Positions 25,650 through 33,252 of a stretch of DNA of 64,000 nucleotides are shown here, in pieces. A program made the position numbers and the translations under genes. The stretch is from Psychroflexus lacisalsi (GTDB lineage Bacteria > Bacteroidota > Bacteroidia > Flavobacteriales > Flavobacteriaceae), in contig NZ_JAIQYZ010000003.1 in NCBI RefSeq assembly GCF_020164495.1, positions 1-64,000 on the forward strand, written 5' to 3'. Within the stretch, counting starts at the first letter, position 1. Each line of letters starts with the position of its first letter. The notes beneath the pieces were generated by a model that was not told the DNA's origin, searched no databases, and saw only the letters and a program-made list of their open reading frames with translations.

Positions 25650-26816
25650 CTATCCTACTACTTTAATAATCTCTAAAGTTATGTAGTCAATTTGTTCTTT
25701 ATCCAATTCAGTATGCATTGGCAAAGAAATCACTTCATCTACCAATTGATTGGTAACCACAAACTCCTTTTCATCATATCGCTCATCTTTGTAAGCTTTT
25801 TGAGAATGAAGAGGAATTGGGTAATAAACTCCATGAGGAATATTATTAGCCTTAAAATGATTTACTAATTCGTCACGCTTCCCATTCTTAATCTTGATTG
25901 TATATTGATGAAAGACATGACAATCGCATGTGTCACAAATACCTTTAGAATTATCACATTGTTTGTGAGTTATGGTCTTAGGAGTCTGTAAATTTTCAGA
26001 CTTACTTAAAGCTTCGTTATAATGTCTTGCGGCATTTTGTCTTCTGGAGCTGTAATCATCCAGATGTTTTAATTTGATATCCAAAATTGCAGCCTGGACG
26101 CTGTCCAGTCTAGAGTTCACACCAACCACATCATGATGGTAACGCTCATACATTCCGTGGTTGACCACTCCCCTAATTGTGTGAGCCAAATCATCATCGT
26201 TGGTGAAAATGGCACCACCATCACCATAAGCTCCAAGATTTTTGGAAGGAAAGAATGAAGTAGCCCCAACATTTCCAATCGTTCCAGCTTTTTGCTGAGA
26301 ACCATTTTTAAATGTATAATCGGCTCCAATAGCCTGCGCATTATCTTCTATCACATATAAATTATGAGCTTTGGCAATGTCCATGATCTCTTCCATCTGT
26401 GCTACATGTCCAAATAAATGAACTGGTACAATAGCTTTGGTTTTTGGTGTGATGGCTTGTTCTAATTTTTTCAAATCAATATTGAAGGTATCTTTATCTA
26501 CATCAATTAACACAGGAGTTAAGTTGAGAAGTGCTATTACTTCTACCGTAGCAGCAAATGTGAAATCTACGGTGATTACTTCATCTCCTGGCTTCAATCC
26601 AAGCGCCATCATTGAAATTTGAAGAGCATCTGTACCATTAGCACAAGGGATAACATGTTTCACATCCATGTACTGCTCAAGATTCTCCTGAAATTGTTTT
26701 ACAGCCGGACCATTAATGTAAGCTGTAGAATCAACAACATCTATGATGGATTTGTCTACTTCTTTTTTTATTTTTTCGTATTGACCCTTCAGATCAACCA
26801 TTTGTAGTTTTTTCAT
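25650..26816 (-). CDS. DegT/DnrJ/EryC1/StrS aminotransferase with Cys insert
   Basis: A 388-residue PLP aminotransferase acting on nucleotide-linked keto-sugars for LPS, capsule or glycan building. The internal-aldimine Lys is K192 in TSFFPSKNLGAYG; PCANGTDALQ and EDNAQAIGA are the cofactor segments, and SRLDSVQAAIL is the family's dimer/substrate region. Residues 287-299 form an unusual CDNSKGICDTCDC cluster with four cysteines (287, 294, 297, 299), just before HVFHQYTI. This looks like an insert able to bind a metal. The sugar substrate cannot be read from sequence. It is monocistronic and divergent from the KDO transferase gene, whose LPS role fits. Confidence 0.88.
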   Translation of the reverse strand: MKKLQMVDLKGQYEKIKKEVDKSIIDVVDSTAYINGPAVKQFQENLEQYMDVKHVIPCANGTDALQISMMALGLKPGDEVITVDFTFAATVEVIALLNLTPVLIDVDKDTFNIDLKKLEQAITPKTKAIVPVHLFGHVAQMEEIMDIAKAHNLYVIEDNAQAIGADYTFKNGSQQKAGTIGNVGATSFFPSKNLGAYGDGGAIFTNDDDLAHTIRGVVNHGMYERYHHDVVGVNSRLDSVQAAILDIKLKHLDDYSSRRQNAARHYNEALSKSENLQTPKTITHKQCDNSKGICDTCDCHVFHQYTIKIKNGKRDELVNHFKANNIPHGVYYPIPLHSQKAYKDERYDEKEFVVTNQLVDEVISLPMHTELDKEQIDYITLEIIKVVG

Positions 26817-26833
26817 AGTCTTTTTTTCTTACA

Positions 26834-26859
26834 CAAAAATAAGAATATTAAGTATTCAA
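26834..26859 (-). promoter_or_regulatory. Promoter of the DegT-type gene
   Basis: On the minus strand TTG (26857-26859), 15 bases, TATTTTTG (26834-26841), 17 bases before the start codon. Both elements fit the Bacteroidota consensus. Confidence 0.45.
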
Positions 26860-26902
26860 AGAGACAATTCCGTTAAAAGCTTATTTTTGAAAAAAATTTA
26901 AT

Positions 26903-28147
26903 TTGAAGTCATTATATCAATTCATCATCCACAGTTTTCAATTTTTCTTGCCTGTTTTGAAATATTTCAATCCTAAAATGAAATCATTTGCTGAAGGAAG
27001 AATCCACTGGGAATCTGAACTAAAATCTCAAGTATCTGAAAATGAAAAAGTTATTTGGTTTCACGCAGCTTCTCTTGGTGAATATGAACAAGCTGTTCCT
27101 ATTATTGATGCTCTGAAGAAAAAATACACTTCTCATAAAATAGCAGTAAGCTTTTTTTCTCCTTCTGGCTATGAGGTTAAAAAGAAAGATTCTAAATTGG
27201 ATATTGTTACTTATCTACCTCTGGACACTAAGAAAAATGCAGGAAAATTTCTAAATATCCTGAAACCAGAAATCGCTTTTTTTATTAAGTATGAAGTCTG
27301 GCCCAATTTGATGGACGTGTTGGAAAAAAAACAAATTAAATCCTACCTTATTTCTGGAGTCTTCAGGAAACAACAGCTGTATTTTAAACCAATGGGGCAG
27401 TTTATGGCGAAAGCCTTGAGCAAATTTGATCATCTTTTTGTACAAAATGAAGAATCGCTAGCTCTTTTAAAAGATCACGGTTTCGAGCAGGCCAGCATTT
27501 CGGGAGATACCCGCTATGACAGAGTAATTTCTCAGTTAGCAATGAATAATCAGCTTGACTTTATGGATAAGTTTACAGCTTCAGGTGAACTTACAATGGT
27601 ATTTGGAAGCACCTGGCCCGAAGATCTATCGATTACTCTGGACGCCATAAATAATGCTCCAGAACACATAAAGTTTGTTATCGCTCCTCATCAAATTAAT
27701 TCGGCTCAAATTCAGAAATTGAAAAAAAGTATTACAAAAAAAGTCCTTTGTTTTTCTGAAATTGAAAATCAAAACTTGGAGGAGCTTCAGGTTTTGATAG
27801 TCGATACTATAGGCTTATTGACCAAGATTTACAGTTACGCCGATTTGGCTTATGTTGGTGGTGGCATGGGATTAAGCGGATTGCACAATGTATTGGAACC
27901 TGCTGCTTTTGGTATTCCAATAGTTATTGGCAAAAACTTTGAAAAGTTTCCTGAAGCAAAAATGCTAAGACGACTAGGCGGTTTATTTAGTGTTAGTTCA
28001 GCTAATGAATTTGTATCAATATTTGAAAAACTTATCTCTGATTCAATGTTTAGAGAGAAAAGTGGGCAGATTAGTGGTCATTTTGTGAATTCTGAAGCTG
28101 GAGCTACTCAAAAGATTTTATCAGCAATCGATTTTGAAAATGATTAA
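26903..28147 (+). CDS. waaA: 3-deoxy-D-manno-octulosonic acid (KDO) transferase
   Basis: A 414-residue membrane-anchored glycosyltransferase that adds KDO from CMP-KDO to lipid A. An N-terminal anchor (about residues 1-20) is followed by FHAASLGEYEQ, with the catalytic Glu in the S-x-GE motif, and FFIKYEVWPNLM. In the C-terminal GT-B domain, GSTWPEDL and YVGGGMGLSGLHNVLEPAAFG bind the nucleotide sugar. The start is TTG at 26903: the family's anchor begins right there and the first ATG lies 25 codons in, which would remove the anchor. It is divergent from the sugar aminotransferase gene. Confidence 0.92.
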   Translation: MKSLYQFIIHSFQFFLPVLKYFNPKMKSFAEGRIHWESELKSQVSENEKVIWFHAASLGEYEQAVPIIDALKKKYTSHKIAVSFFSPSGYEVKKKDSKLDIVTYLPLDTKKNAGKFLNILKPEIAFFIKYEVWPNLMDVLEKKQIKSYLISGVFRKQQLYFKPMGQFMAKALSKFDHLFVQNEESLALLKDHGFEQASISGDTRYDRVISQLAMNNQLDFMDKFTASGELTMVFGSTWPEDLSITLDAINNAPEHIKFVIAPHQINSAQIQKLKKSITKKVLCFSEIENQNLEELQVLIVDTIGLLTKIYSYADLAYVGGGMGLSGLHNVLEPAAFGIPIVIGKNFEKFPEAKMLRRLGGLFSVSSANEFVSIFEKLISDSMFREKSGQISGHFVNSEAGATQKILSAIDFEND

Positions 28148-28157
28148 ATAAAGAAAT

Positions 28158-28463
28158 TTATTTGAAAGTCCTCAAATGCCGTTTTAGCTGAATGTACCGA
28201 ATGATACCAACAGCGAGAAAAATGATACTAAACACAACAGCTACATAACCAATCACTTTGACGTCTTCAAAAATTGTGTCTTTTATGCTAACTAAGCCAA
28301 CGCCGCCTAAAAGCAGATAAAGAGAAGACCGTAAATAAGACAAAAGCGTGCGCTCATTGGCGAGTTTAGTTCGCTCCATCGCTAAATGATCTCGCAGAAT
28401 AATTCGGTCTTCATTAGTATAATCGTTTGTGAATTTGACTATGTTTTTGAGTTGTTTTTTCAT
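28158..28463 (-). CDS. DUF202 family membrane protein
   Basis: A 101-residue inner-membrane protein. The hydrophilic N-terminus contains the family hallmark LAMERTKLANERTLLSYLR (about residues 28-46). Two or three hydrophobic helices (about 47-65 and 70-90) and a basic tail follow. No function is established for DUF202 (YidH-like) proteins. It is last in the repressor-DUF2461-BCCT-DUF202 group on the minus strand, 47 bases after the BCCT gene. Confidence 0.85.
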   Translation of the reverse strand: MKKQLKNIVKFTNDYTNEDRIILRDHLAMERTKLANERTLLSYLRSSLYLLLGGVGLVSIKDTIFEDVKVIGYVAVVFSIIFLAVGIIRYIQLKRHLRTFK

Positions 28464-28510
28464 GATTTCTTGTTAATAAAAGCTGAGCAATGCATAGATA
28501 AAAATACAAA

Positions 28511-29917
28511 CTACTTCTGAATTTGATCCTTCCTGGATTTATAATGTCGAACTAAGCCAAAGGTAAATCCAAAGATAAAAACGACACTTAACAAAGCTAA
28601 AGCCAATGAACTGACGATAAGGATTTTTTGGACAGCTTCCAACACATTTCCTGCCTGACTAAACCTTCCTATCATCAGAAATCCTAAAGTGACTAAAAAA
28701 AGTAAAATTCCCCAAGTCAATTTATGGAAAGTTGCAGGATTGATTTTAGTTAAGTCTGAGAACATCCCTAAAACAAAAATTGCTGAGTCTACCGACGTGA
28801 TTAAAAAACCAATCAGAAGCAGAATGGCCAAGATAACCGCATAAAAACCAAGAGGAAATTGTTCCAGAAGCACAAAGGTTGCAGTAAAAACATTATCGAA
28901 TGCAAAACTGGAAACGACTTCAGCATTTATCAATTCAATAGCGGATGTTCCAAAACTTGTAAACCATAGAAATGATCCTAAGCTTGGAACAATGAGTACT
29001 CCTAAAATAAGTTGTCGTATGCTGCGCCCTTGGGAAATTCTAGCGATGAAAATTCCTGTAAAAGGAGCCCAAGCCAACCAAAAAGCCCAGTAATAATAAG
29101 TCCAATCTGATAGAAACTCTTCGCTAAAATCGAATTCTCCAACAGCTAAACTTAGTGGTACAAAATCCTGAAGCAGAGCTAAAACAGACTGCAAAAGATT
29201 TGATAATATTAAGCTGATGTCACTGTTAAGAATCACATAAGCAAGGAGTAGCAAAGTAAGTGTAATGTTGACGTTAGATAAACGCCTGATTCCTTTACTT
29301 AAACCTTTAATGGATGAAAAAATCGCAAATGAGAAGATCAAAACACAAAGTATGATGCTAAGATAAACGCCAAGAGAAGACTCTGTGATGAAGCTAATTC
29401 CTCCTTCTATTTGTCTTATTCCTAGAGCTACTGCGCTCACCACGCCAAAAACTGTTGTGAGGATTACGAGTAGATCTATAGATTTGGTTGTCAATGAATT
29501 GGAAAGCTTAGGAATAATGTGACTCAGCTGAATATTTTTTTTCTTGACTAATAAATACGCGATGAATAAAGCAAAAAGTCCATAAAACCCCCAGGCTGTA
29601 AATCCCCAATGATAAAAAGTCATTTCCAGTCCATGAATGTCATTAGGTCTTGAGAGTTCCATATTTGAATGTTGCATCATAAATATGGGTTCCTGAACTG
29701 CTCTCAAAATGATGCCTGCTCCCATTCCTGTAGAATACATCATGGCTAGCCAGGATAAAGTCGAATATTCTGGTGGACTGGAACCTAGATTTATTTTTCC
29801 TAAGGGAGAGATGGCGATTATTAATAAATAAAGGACTATAAGTAAGCCTAAAACCAGATATAATTTCCCAAAAAAGGTTCTTACCCAAATTGAAACCGTA
29901 TTGATCACCTCAAACAA
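28511..29917 (-). CDS. BCCT family transporter
   Basis: Sodium- or proton-coupled carrier for betaine, choline, carnitine or related quaternary ammonium compounds. From the TTG at 29917 it has 468 residues and lacks the first helix of the family. The core is intact: TGMGAGIILRAVQEPIF in the substrate region and WTYYYWAFWLAWAPFTGIFI, the aromatic signature helix, followed by ARISQGRSIRQLI. The substrate-region glycine motif reads GMGAGI where BetP has GMGIGL. A further 34 in-frame codons upstream encode the missing helix but contain no standard start (see 29918-30019). It is in an operon with the S24 repressor and DUF2461. Confidence 0.87.
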   Translation of the reverse strand: MFEVINTVSIWVRTFFGKLYLVLGLLIVLYLLIIAISPLGKINLGSSPPEYSTLSWLAMMYSTGMGAGIILRAVQEPIFMMQHSNMELSRPNDIHGLEMTFYHWGFTAWGFYGLFALFIAYLLVKKKNIQLSHIIPKLSNSLTTKSIDLLVILTTVFGVVSAVALGIRQIEGGISFITESSLGVYLSIILCVLIFSFAIFSSIKGLSKGIRRLSNVNITLTLLLLAYVILNSDISLILSNLLQSVLALLQDFVPLSLAVGEFDFSEEFLSDWTYYYWAFWLAWAPFTGIFIARISQGRSIRQLILGVLIVPSLGSFLWFTSFGTSAIELINAEVVSSFAFDNVFTATFVLLEQFPLGFYAVILAILLLIGFLITSVDSAIFVLGMFSDLTKINPATFHKLTWGILLFLVTLGFLMIGRFSQAGNVLEAVQKILIVSSLALALLSVVFIFGFTFGLVRHYKSRKDQIQK

Positions 29918-30019
29918 GCTTTTGGGAAAAATTAAAAATAAAAACCCAGTAAATCCAAGAATAACAAGGCTTGCAAGGATTAATTGATTTTTAGGATTTA
30001 AGGCCTTTAAAAATAAAAT
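29918..30019 (-). other. In-frame upstream extension encoding BCCT helix 1
   Basis: Reading the minus strand in the BCCT frame directly after the DUF2461 stop codon (TAA at 30020-30022) gives 34 codons. These include LNPKNQLILASLVILGF and then TGFLFLIFPKS, which joins the downstream LFEVINTV. This matches a BCCT first membrane helix, and the full frame would be 502 residues, the usual length. There is no ATG, GTG or TTG in it; the first codon after the stop is ATT. Possible explanations are an ATT start coupled to the upstream stop, readthrough, or a lost start codon. Confidence 0.6.
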
Positions 30020-30676
30020 TTATACGGTTACTGCTTTATTAAGGTATCTTCTAAAGGGAAGCATAGCTGTATAGGTCTCAATAACTTTATCTTTAAAATC
30101 TGATGAAAGGACGTCCTTTCTATCAAATGGTTTCATAGCAGCAAAGCTTTTGAGTCTAAGTAAGTCGATATGCTTATGGTCTTGCGAAAATCCTTTTGGA
30201 GATGTTTTTAACTTGTCGTCATCCTTCATCAACCCACCAAAATGCTCTTGAAAAGTTTCAGAAGTAATAATTGCTTTGAATTCATCACCATTGTAATCAA
30301 TTGCTTCCCTAATGCTTTTTAGTAGTTCAGGTTTTGGTTTGTAAAACCCACCAGCTACAAAGACTTCTTCAATTCCCAGGTGAATATAGAAGTCACCTGT
30401 TTTTGGACGTTTATCGAGACCTGCTCCAAAGTGGTCTTTGTAAGTTGGTTTGTTAGGATGATATAGCAAATTATTATTAATGCGGTTGATAGCTTTTTTA
30501 CCAGATGACGAATAGTATTTCTCGTCAATTTTTGACAATTTCAAATCCAGATCTTCCAGCCATTTTACATAGTCTGCTTTTACAGATTCGTACTCTTTTC
30601 TGTTTTCATCCATCCACTCTTTGCTGTTGTTGGCGTTAAGTGTTTCCAGAAAATCAAATAAACGTTCAAAATCCAT
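30020..30676 (-). CDS. DUF2461 family protein
   Basis: A 218-residue soluble protein of the DUF2461 / TIGR02453 family. The hallmark N-terminus FLETLNANNSKEWMDENRKEYE and the central segments INRINNNLLYHPNKPTYKDH and YIHLGIEEVFVAGGFY are all present. The fold is known only as an uncharacterised alpha/beta family and no reaction is assigned. It starts immediately after the stop of the S24 repressor with no gap, and its own stop codon abuts the BCCT reading frame. The three genes are therefore tightly coupled. Confidence 0.88.
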   Translation of the reverse strand: MDFERLFDFLETLNANNSKEWMDENRKEYESVKADYVKWLEDLDLKLSKIDEKYYSSSGKKAINRINNNLLYHPNKPTYKDHFGAGLDKRPKTGDFYIHLGIEEVFVAGGFYKPKPELLKSIREAIDYNGDEFKAIITSETFQEHFGGLMKDDDKLKTSPKGFSQDHKHIDLLRLKSFAAMKPFDRKDVLSSDFKDKVIETYTAMLPFRRYLNKAVTV

Positions 30677-31450
30677 TTAGCTTGTTTTTATTGAATTGAG
30701 TTGAGTTTTAAGTTCTTCCATAGACTGCTCCAATTTTTTAAGCATACTGTTTTCAGAATTTTCATTGATTGAAAAAGTCAATTTACTGGTCACTTCCCAG
30801 ATTTCCTGAACTTCAGAATCTTGTACTTCATAAGGTGGATAATAAGAATTGGTAGAAATCAATGAGATTTTATGTGAGTTAGGATGTTTATGAAGTTTTT
30901 TAACCAATACTGAATCCTGCAGCACAAATACATAGACTTTATGATTTGCCGCTTGCTGCAAACTTTCTACTGATTTTCCAAGTACCCAGTCTTCAGAATG
31001 AAAGTTGGGCTCCATACTATCACCTTCGACCTGAAATCCTCTGTAAGAGGCATTCCTAAATTGAGGGATTGGCATTTCAAAAGCTGGTAGTTGATGGTAC
31101 CATTCTGCATCACCAATATTTTGAGGATAGCCAGCAGCCGCTTTTTGATTGACTAATAGCATGTTTTCTCTGGAATTACTTTCATCTACTGAAATCACTT
31201 TTGGCATAGAATTGATATGATGAACATCTAGTTTTTTCTGAAAACTTTCACCGTAAAGCCAAAGCGGATTAACTTCAAAAATTTTCAAAAGCATCATAAC
31301 CACTTGGCCGGAAAGTTTAGTTTTACCTCGTTCAATATCTGAAGTAGAATTTTTAATGTTTAAAATCTCAGCAAATTCGGTTTGAGTGAAATTATTTTCT
31401 TCACGAATTTGCTTGAAACGCTGGATTTCTAATGGTAAATCTGATTTCAT
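30677..31450 (-). CDS. XRE-type HTH / S24 self-cleaving repressor
   Basis: A 257-residue LexA/CI-like transcription factor. Residues ~8-70 are a helix-turn-helix of XRE type (FTQTEFAEILNIKNSTSDIE). The C-terminal half is an S24 peptidase with a potential autocleavage bond A106-G107 in KAAAGYP, the nucleophile S145 in VEGDSMEPNF and the general base K184 in VLVKKLHK. The last ~25 residues look like a coiled-coil tail. It heads an operon with DUF2461, BCCT and DUF202 and is divergent from aroQ. No phage genes are nearby, so a host stress regulator is more likely than a prophage repressor. Confidence 0.87.
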   Translation of the reverse strand: MKSDLPLEIQRFKQIREENNFTQTEFAEILNIKNSTSDIERGKTKLSGQVVMMLLKIFEVNPLWLYGESFQKKLDVHHINSMPKVISVDESNSRENMLLVNQKAAAGYPQNIGDAEWYHQLPAFEMPIPQFRNASYRGFQVEGDSMEPNFHSEDWVLGKSVESLQQAANHKVYVFVLQDSVLVKKLHKHPNSHKISLISTNSYYPPYEVQDSEVQEIWEVTSKLTFSINENSENSMLKKLEQSMEELKTQLNSIKTS

Positions 31451-31517
31451 AGTGATTAAAGCTTTACTAGGAATAATTCCATGAAATTAAGGAAAAAATC
31501 CTAATCAATAATAATTT

Positions 31518-31544
31518 TTGGCGTTATTTATTTTAATAAATTTG
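31518..31544 (+). promoter_or_regulatory. Promoter of aroQ operon
   Basis: TTG (31518-31520), 16 bases, TAAATTTG (31537-31544). The -7 element is a perfect TAnnTTTG. The ATG at 31563 lies 18 bases downstream, which rules out the earlier in-frame TTG at 31518 as the start codon. Confidence 0.6.
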
Positions 31545-31562
31545 ATAACTAAGATAAACCCT

Positions 31563-31979
31563 ATGAAAATACATGTCATCAATGGTCCTAATTTAAATAT
31601 ATTAGGAAAAAGAGAACCCGAAATTTATGGTAAGTCTACCTTTAAAGATTATTTCACTGAGCTTCAATTTCAATTTAAAGATGTCGAATTGTCTTACTTT
31701 CAGTCCAATATAGAAGGGGAATTAATTTCAGAATTGCAGGAAGCAGATGACAATGTAGACGGGATAATTCTTAACGCAGCTGCGTATACTCATACCTCAG
31801 TAGCCATTGGCGATGCCATCAAAGCTATTGGGACACCAGTAATAGAAGTACACATTTCCAATACTCACGCGAGAGAGGAATTCCGTAAACAATCCTACGT
31901 ATCACCAAATGCTTTTGGAATCATTATTGGGTTCGGATTAAGAAGTTACGAATTGGCCATAAGAAGTTTTCTAGATTAA
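31563..31979 (+). CDS. aroQ: Type II 3-dehydroquinate dehydratase
   Basis: A 138-residue dodecameric enzyme of the shikimate pathway that dehydrates 3-dehydroquinate. The N-terminus MKIHVINGPNLNILGKREPEIYG is the family hallmark, with the catalytic Tyr in EIYG. ILNAAAYTHTSVA holds the Asn and substrate contacts, and the catalytic His is in EVHISN. It leads a + strand operon with two envelope proteins and sbcD/sbcC, an unusual mixture of functions. The start was chosen from the family N-terminus and the promoter. Confidence 0.95.
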   Translation: MKIHVINGPNLNILGKREPEIYGKSTFKDYFTELQFQFKDVELSYFQSNIEGELISELQEADDNVDGIILNAAAYTHTSVAIGDAIKAIGTPVIEVHISNTHAREEFRKQSYVSPNAFGIIIGFGLRSYELAIRSFLD

Positions 31980-31991
31980 AATTTTCAAGAA

Positions 31992-32564
31992 ATGATACGA
32001 ATTATAACTACTCTATTTGTTCTATTTGGTATTGCTTTCGGTTATACTCAAGAAAAAAATGAAGTCGAGAAACGAGTAAAAAAAAGTGAAGTCCACGAAC
32101 AAGCCAAAGAATGGTTAAATGATGCTTACGAAAATAAGCGGAAAGTTAAATGGTATTACCAAACCGATGGTAAGAAAGAAGTCTTTGAAGCTAAACTAAA
32201 ACACGACAAACACCTACACAGTGTAGAATTTAGTCTTGATGGAAATGTAAGGAATATTGAAATTCTCATTGATGAAAATGAATTGGCACCAAAAGTTCGT
32301 GAAGTCATTACTAATTTTTTGGAAACCAATTATGCAAAGTTTTCAATTTCAAAAATTCAAATTCAATATACTGGAGATGGAGATGATCTTGAAGATGTGA
32401 TTGATGAAGATGAGTTTGAAAACATCACCATAAAATATGAAATTGAATACTATGGAAAATCAGAAAGTGAGGATGAATTATGGGAGGCTTTATTTAATGC
32501 TGAAGGCGTTTTGATTGAAAAAAGAGTCGTCAATTTAAGGGCTACAGATAATTTAGATTATTGA
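31992..32564 (+). CDS. Secreted acidic protein, PepSY-like
   Basis: A 190-residue protein with a signal peptide (residues 1-19, ending GYTQ). The mature part alternates helix and strand with many Glu, Asp and Lys residues. The stretch KVREVITNFLETNYAKFSISKIQI followed by ITIKYEIEYYGKS resembles a PepSY/DUF2874-like domain of periplasmic regulators. It has no catalytic signature. It is one base upstream of the DUF2490 gene and twelve bases after aroQ; the DUF2490 pairing suggests a shared envelope role. The family call is tentative. Confidence 0.6.
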   Translation: MIRIITTLFVLFGIAFGYTQEKNEVEKRVKKSEVHEQAKEWLNDAYENKRKVKWYYQTDGKKEVFEAKLKHDKHLHSVEFSLDGNVRNIEILIDENELAPKVREVITNFLETNYAKFSISKIQIQYTGDGDDLEDVIDEDEFENITIKYEIEYYGKSESEDELWEALFNAEGVLIEKRVVNLRATDNLDY

Positions 32565-32565
32565 T

Positions 32566-33246
32566 ATGAAGTATTTTTTTTTAGTTGCCTTTTTGTTGTT
32601 GTCTTTATCATCTAAAGCTCAAAACGATAGATTCATTTTTGGTTTTTTTCCCGAAGCTTCATTGAGTTATAAGATTTCAGAAAAATATTCTATAACCCAT
32701 AAAATTGAATCTCAAAATGGATTGTTTGACTCCAACAATCTAAATGAAGAGTTTGAATATGAGCAAACCTTAACCGACTTACAAACCTTTATTGGAAGAC
32801 GCCTATCGCCTTTCGTAAAAGTTGATGTTGGATATCAATACAGAATTGAAGAAGGAGAAAATACTCACAGAACTATACAACAAGTTTCGATTTTACAAAG
32901 AGAATCCTTTTATAGAATTGGTCATAGAATCCGAATCGATGAGACTTTTTTCCAAGATGCCCCACTCCTATTTAGAGCTAGATACAGGATAAAAGGACAA
33001 GTCCCACTTCAAGGCTTAAGTTTGGATCCTGGTGAAAATTACTTAACAGTCTCCAACGAACTTATTTATATGATTCAAAGCACTGAAGATGATCTGGAAA
33101 ATAGACTAACAGCTGCCTTAGGATTTTATTTTGATGATAAAAACAAACTTGAAGTTGGTTTTGATTACAGAACCGACGATTATCTGGTCGACAACAGATT
33201 TAGACACCGCTTGTGGTTTAAGTTTGGATATTACAAAACTCTTTAA
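32566..33246 (+). CDS. DUF2490 outer-membrane protein
   Basis: A 226-residue exported protein: signal peptide residues 1-18 (ending SSKAQ), then alternating amphipathic strands rich in Tyr, Phe and Arg. Typical segments are VDVGYQYRIEEG and LEVGFDYRTDDYLVDNRFRH, ending in aromatic residues. This is the DUF2490 pattern, predicted as a small outer-membrane beta-barrel. It is translationally close to both the PepSY-like gene (1 base) and sbcD (6 bases). No cargo or function is known. Confidence 0.83.
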   Translation: MKYFFLVAFLLLSLSSKAQNDRFIFGFFPEASLSYKISEKYSITHKIESQNGLFDSNNLNEEFEYEQTLTDLQTFIGRRLSPFVKVDVGYQYRIEEGENTHRTIQQVSILQRESFYRIGHRIRIDETFFQDAPLLFRARYRIKGQVPLQGLSLDPGENYLTVSNELIYMIQSTEDDLENRLTAALGFYFDDKNKLEVGFDYRTDDYLVDNRFRHRLWFKFGYYKTL

Positions 33247-33252
33247 TGCAAT

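Noticed and set aside
30677-31450. Prophage repressor marking an integrated phage
   Set aside because: No integrase, structural, lysis or attachment-site features are visible on either side; the neighbours are chromosomal genes.
31518-31562. Earlier TTG start for aroQ
   Set aside because: The TTG is the -33 element of a good promoter, and the enzyme family begins at MKIHVINGPNLN.
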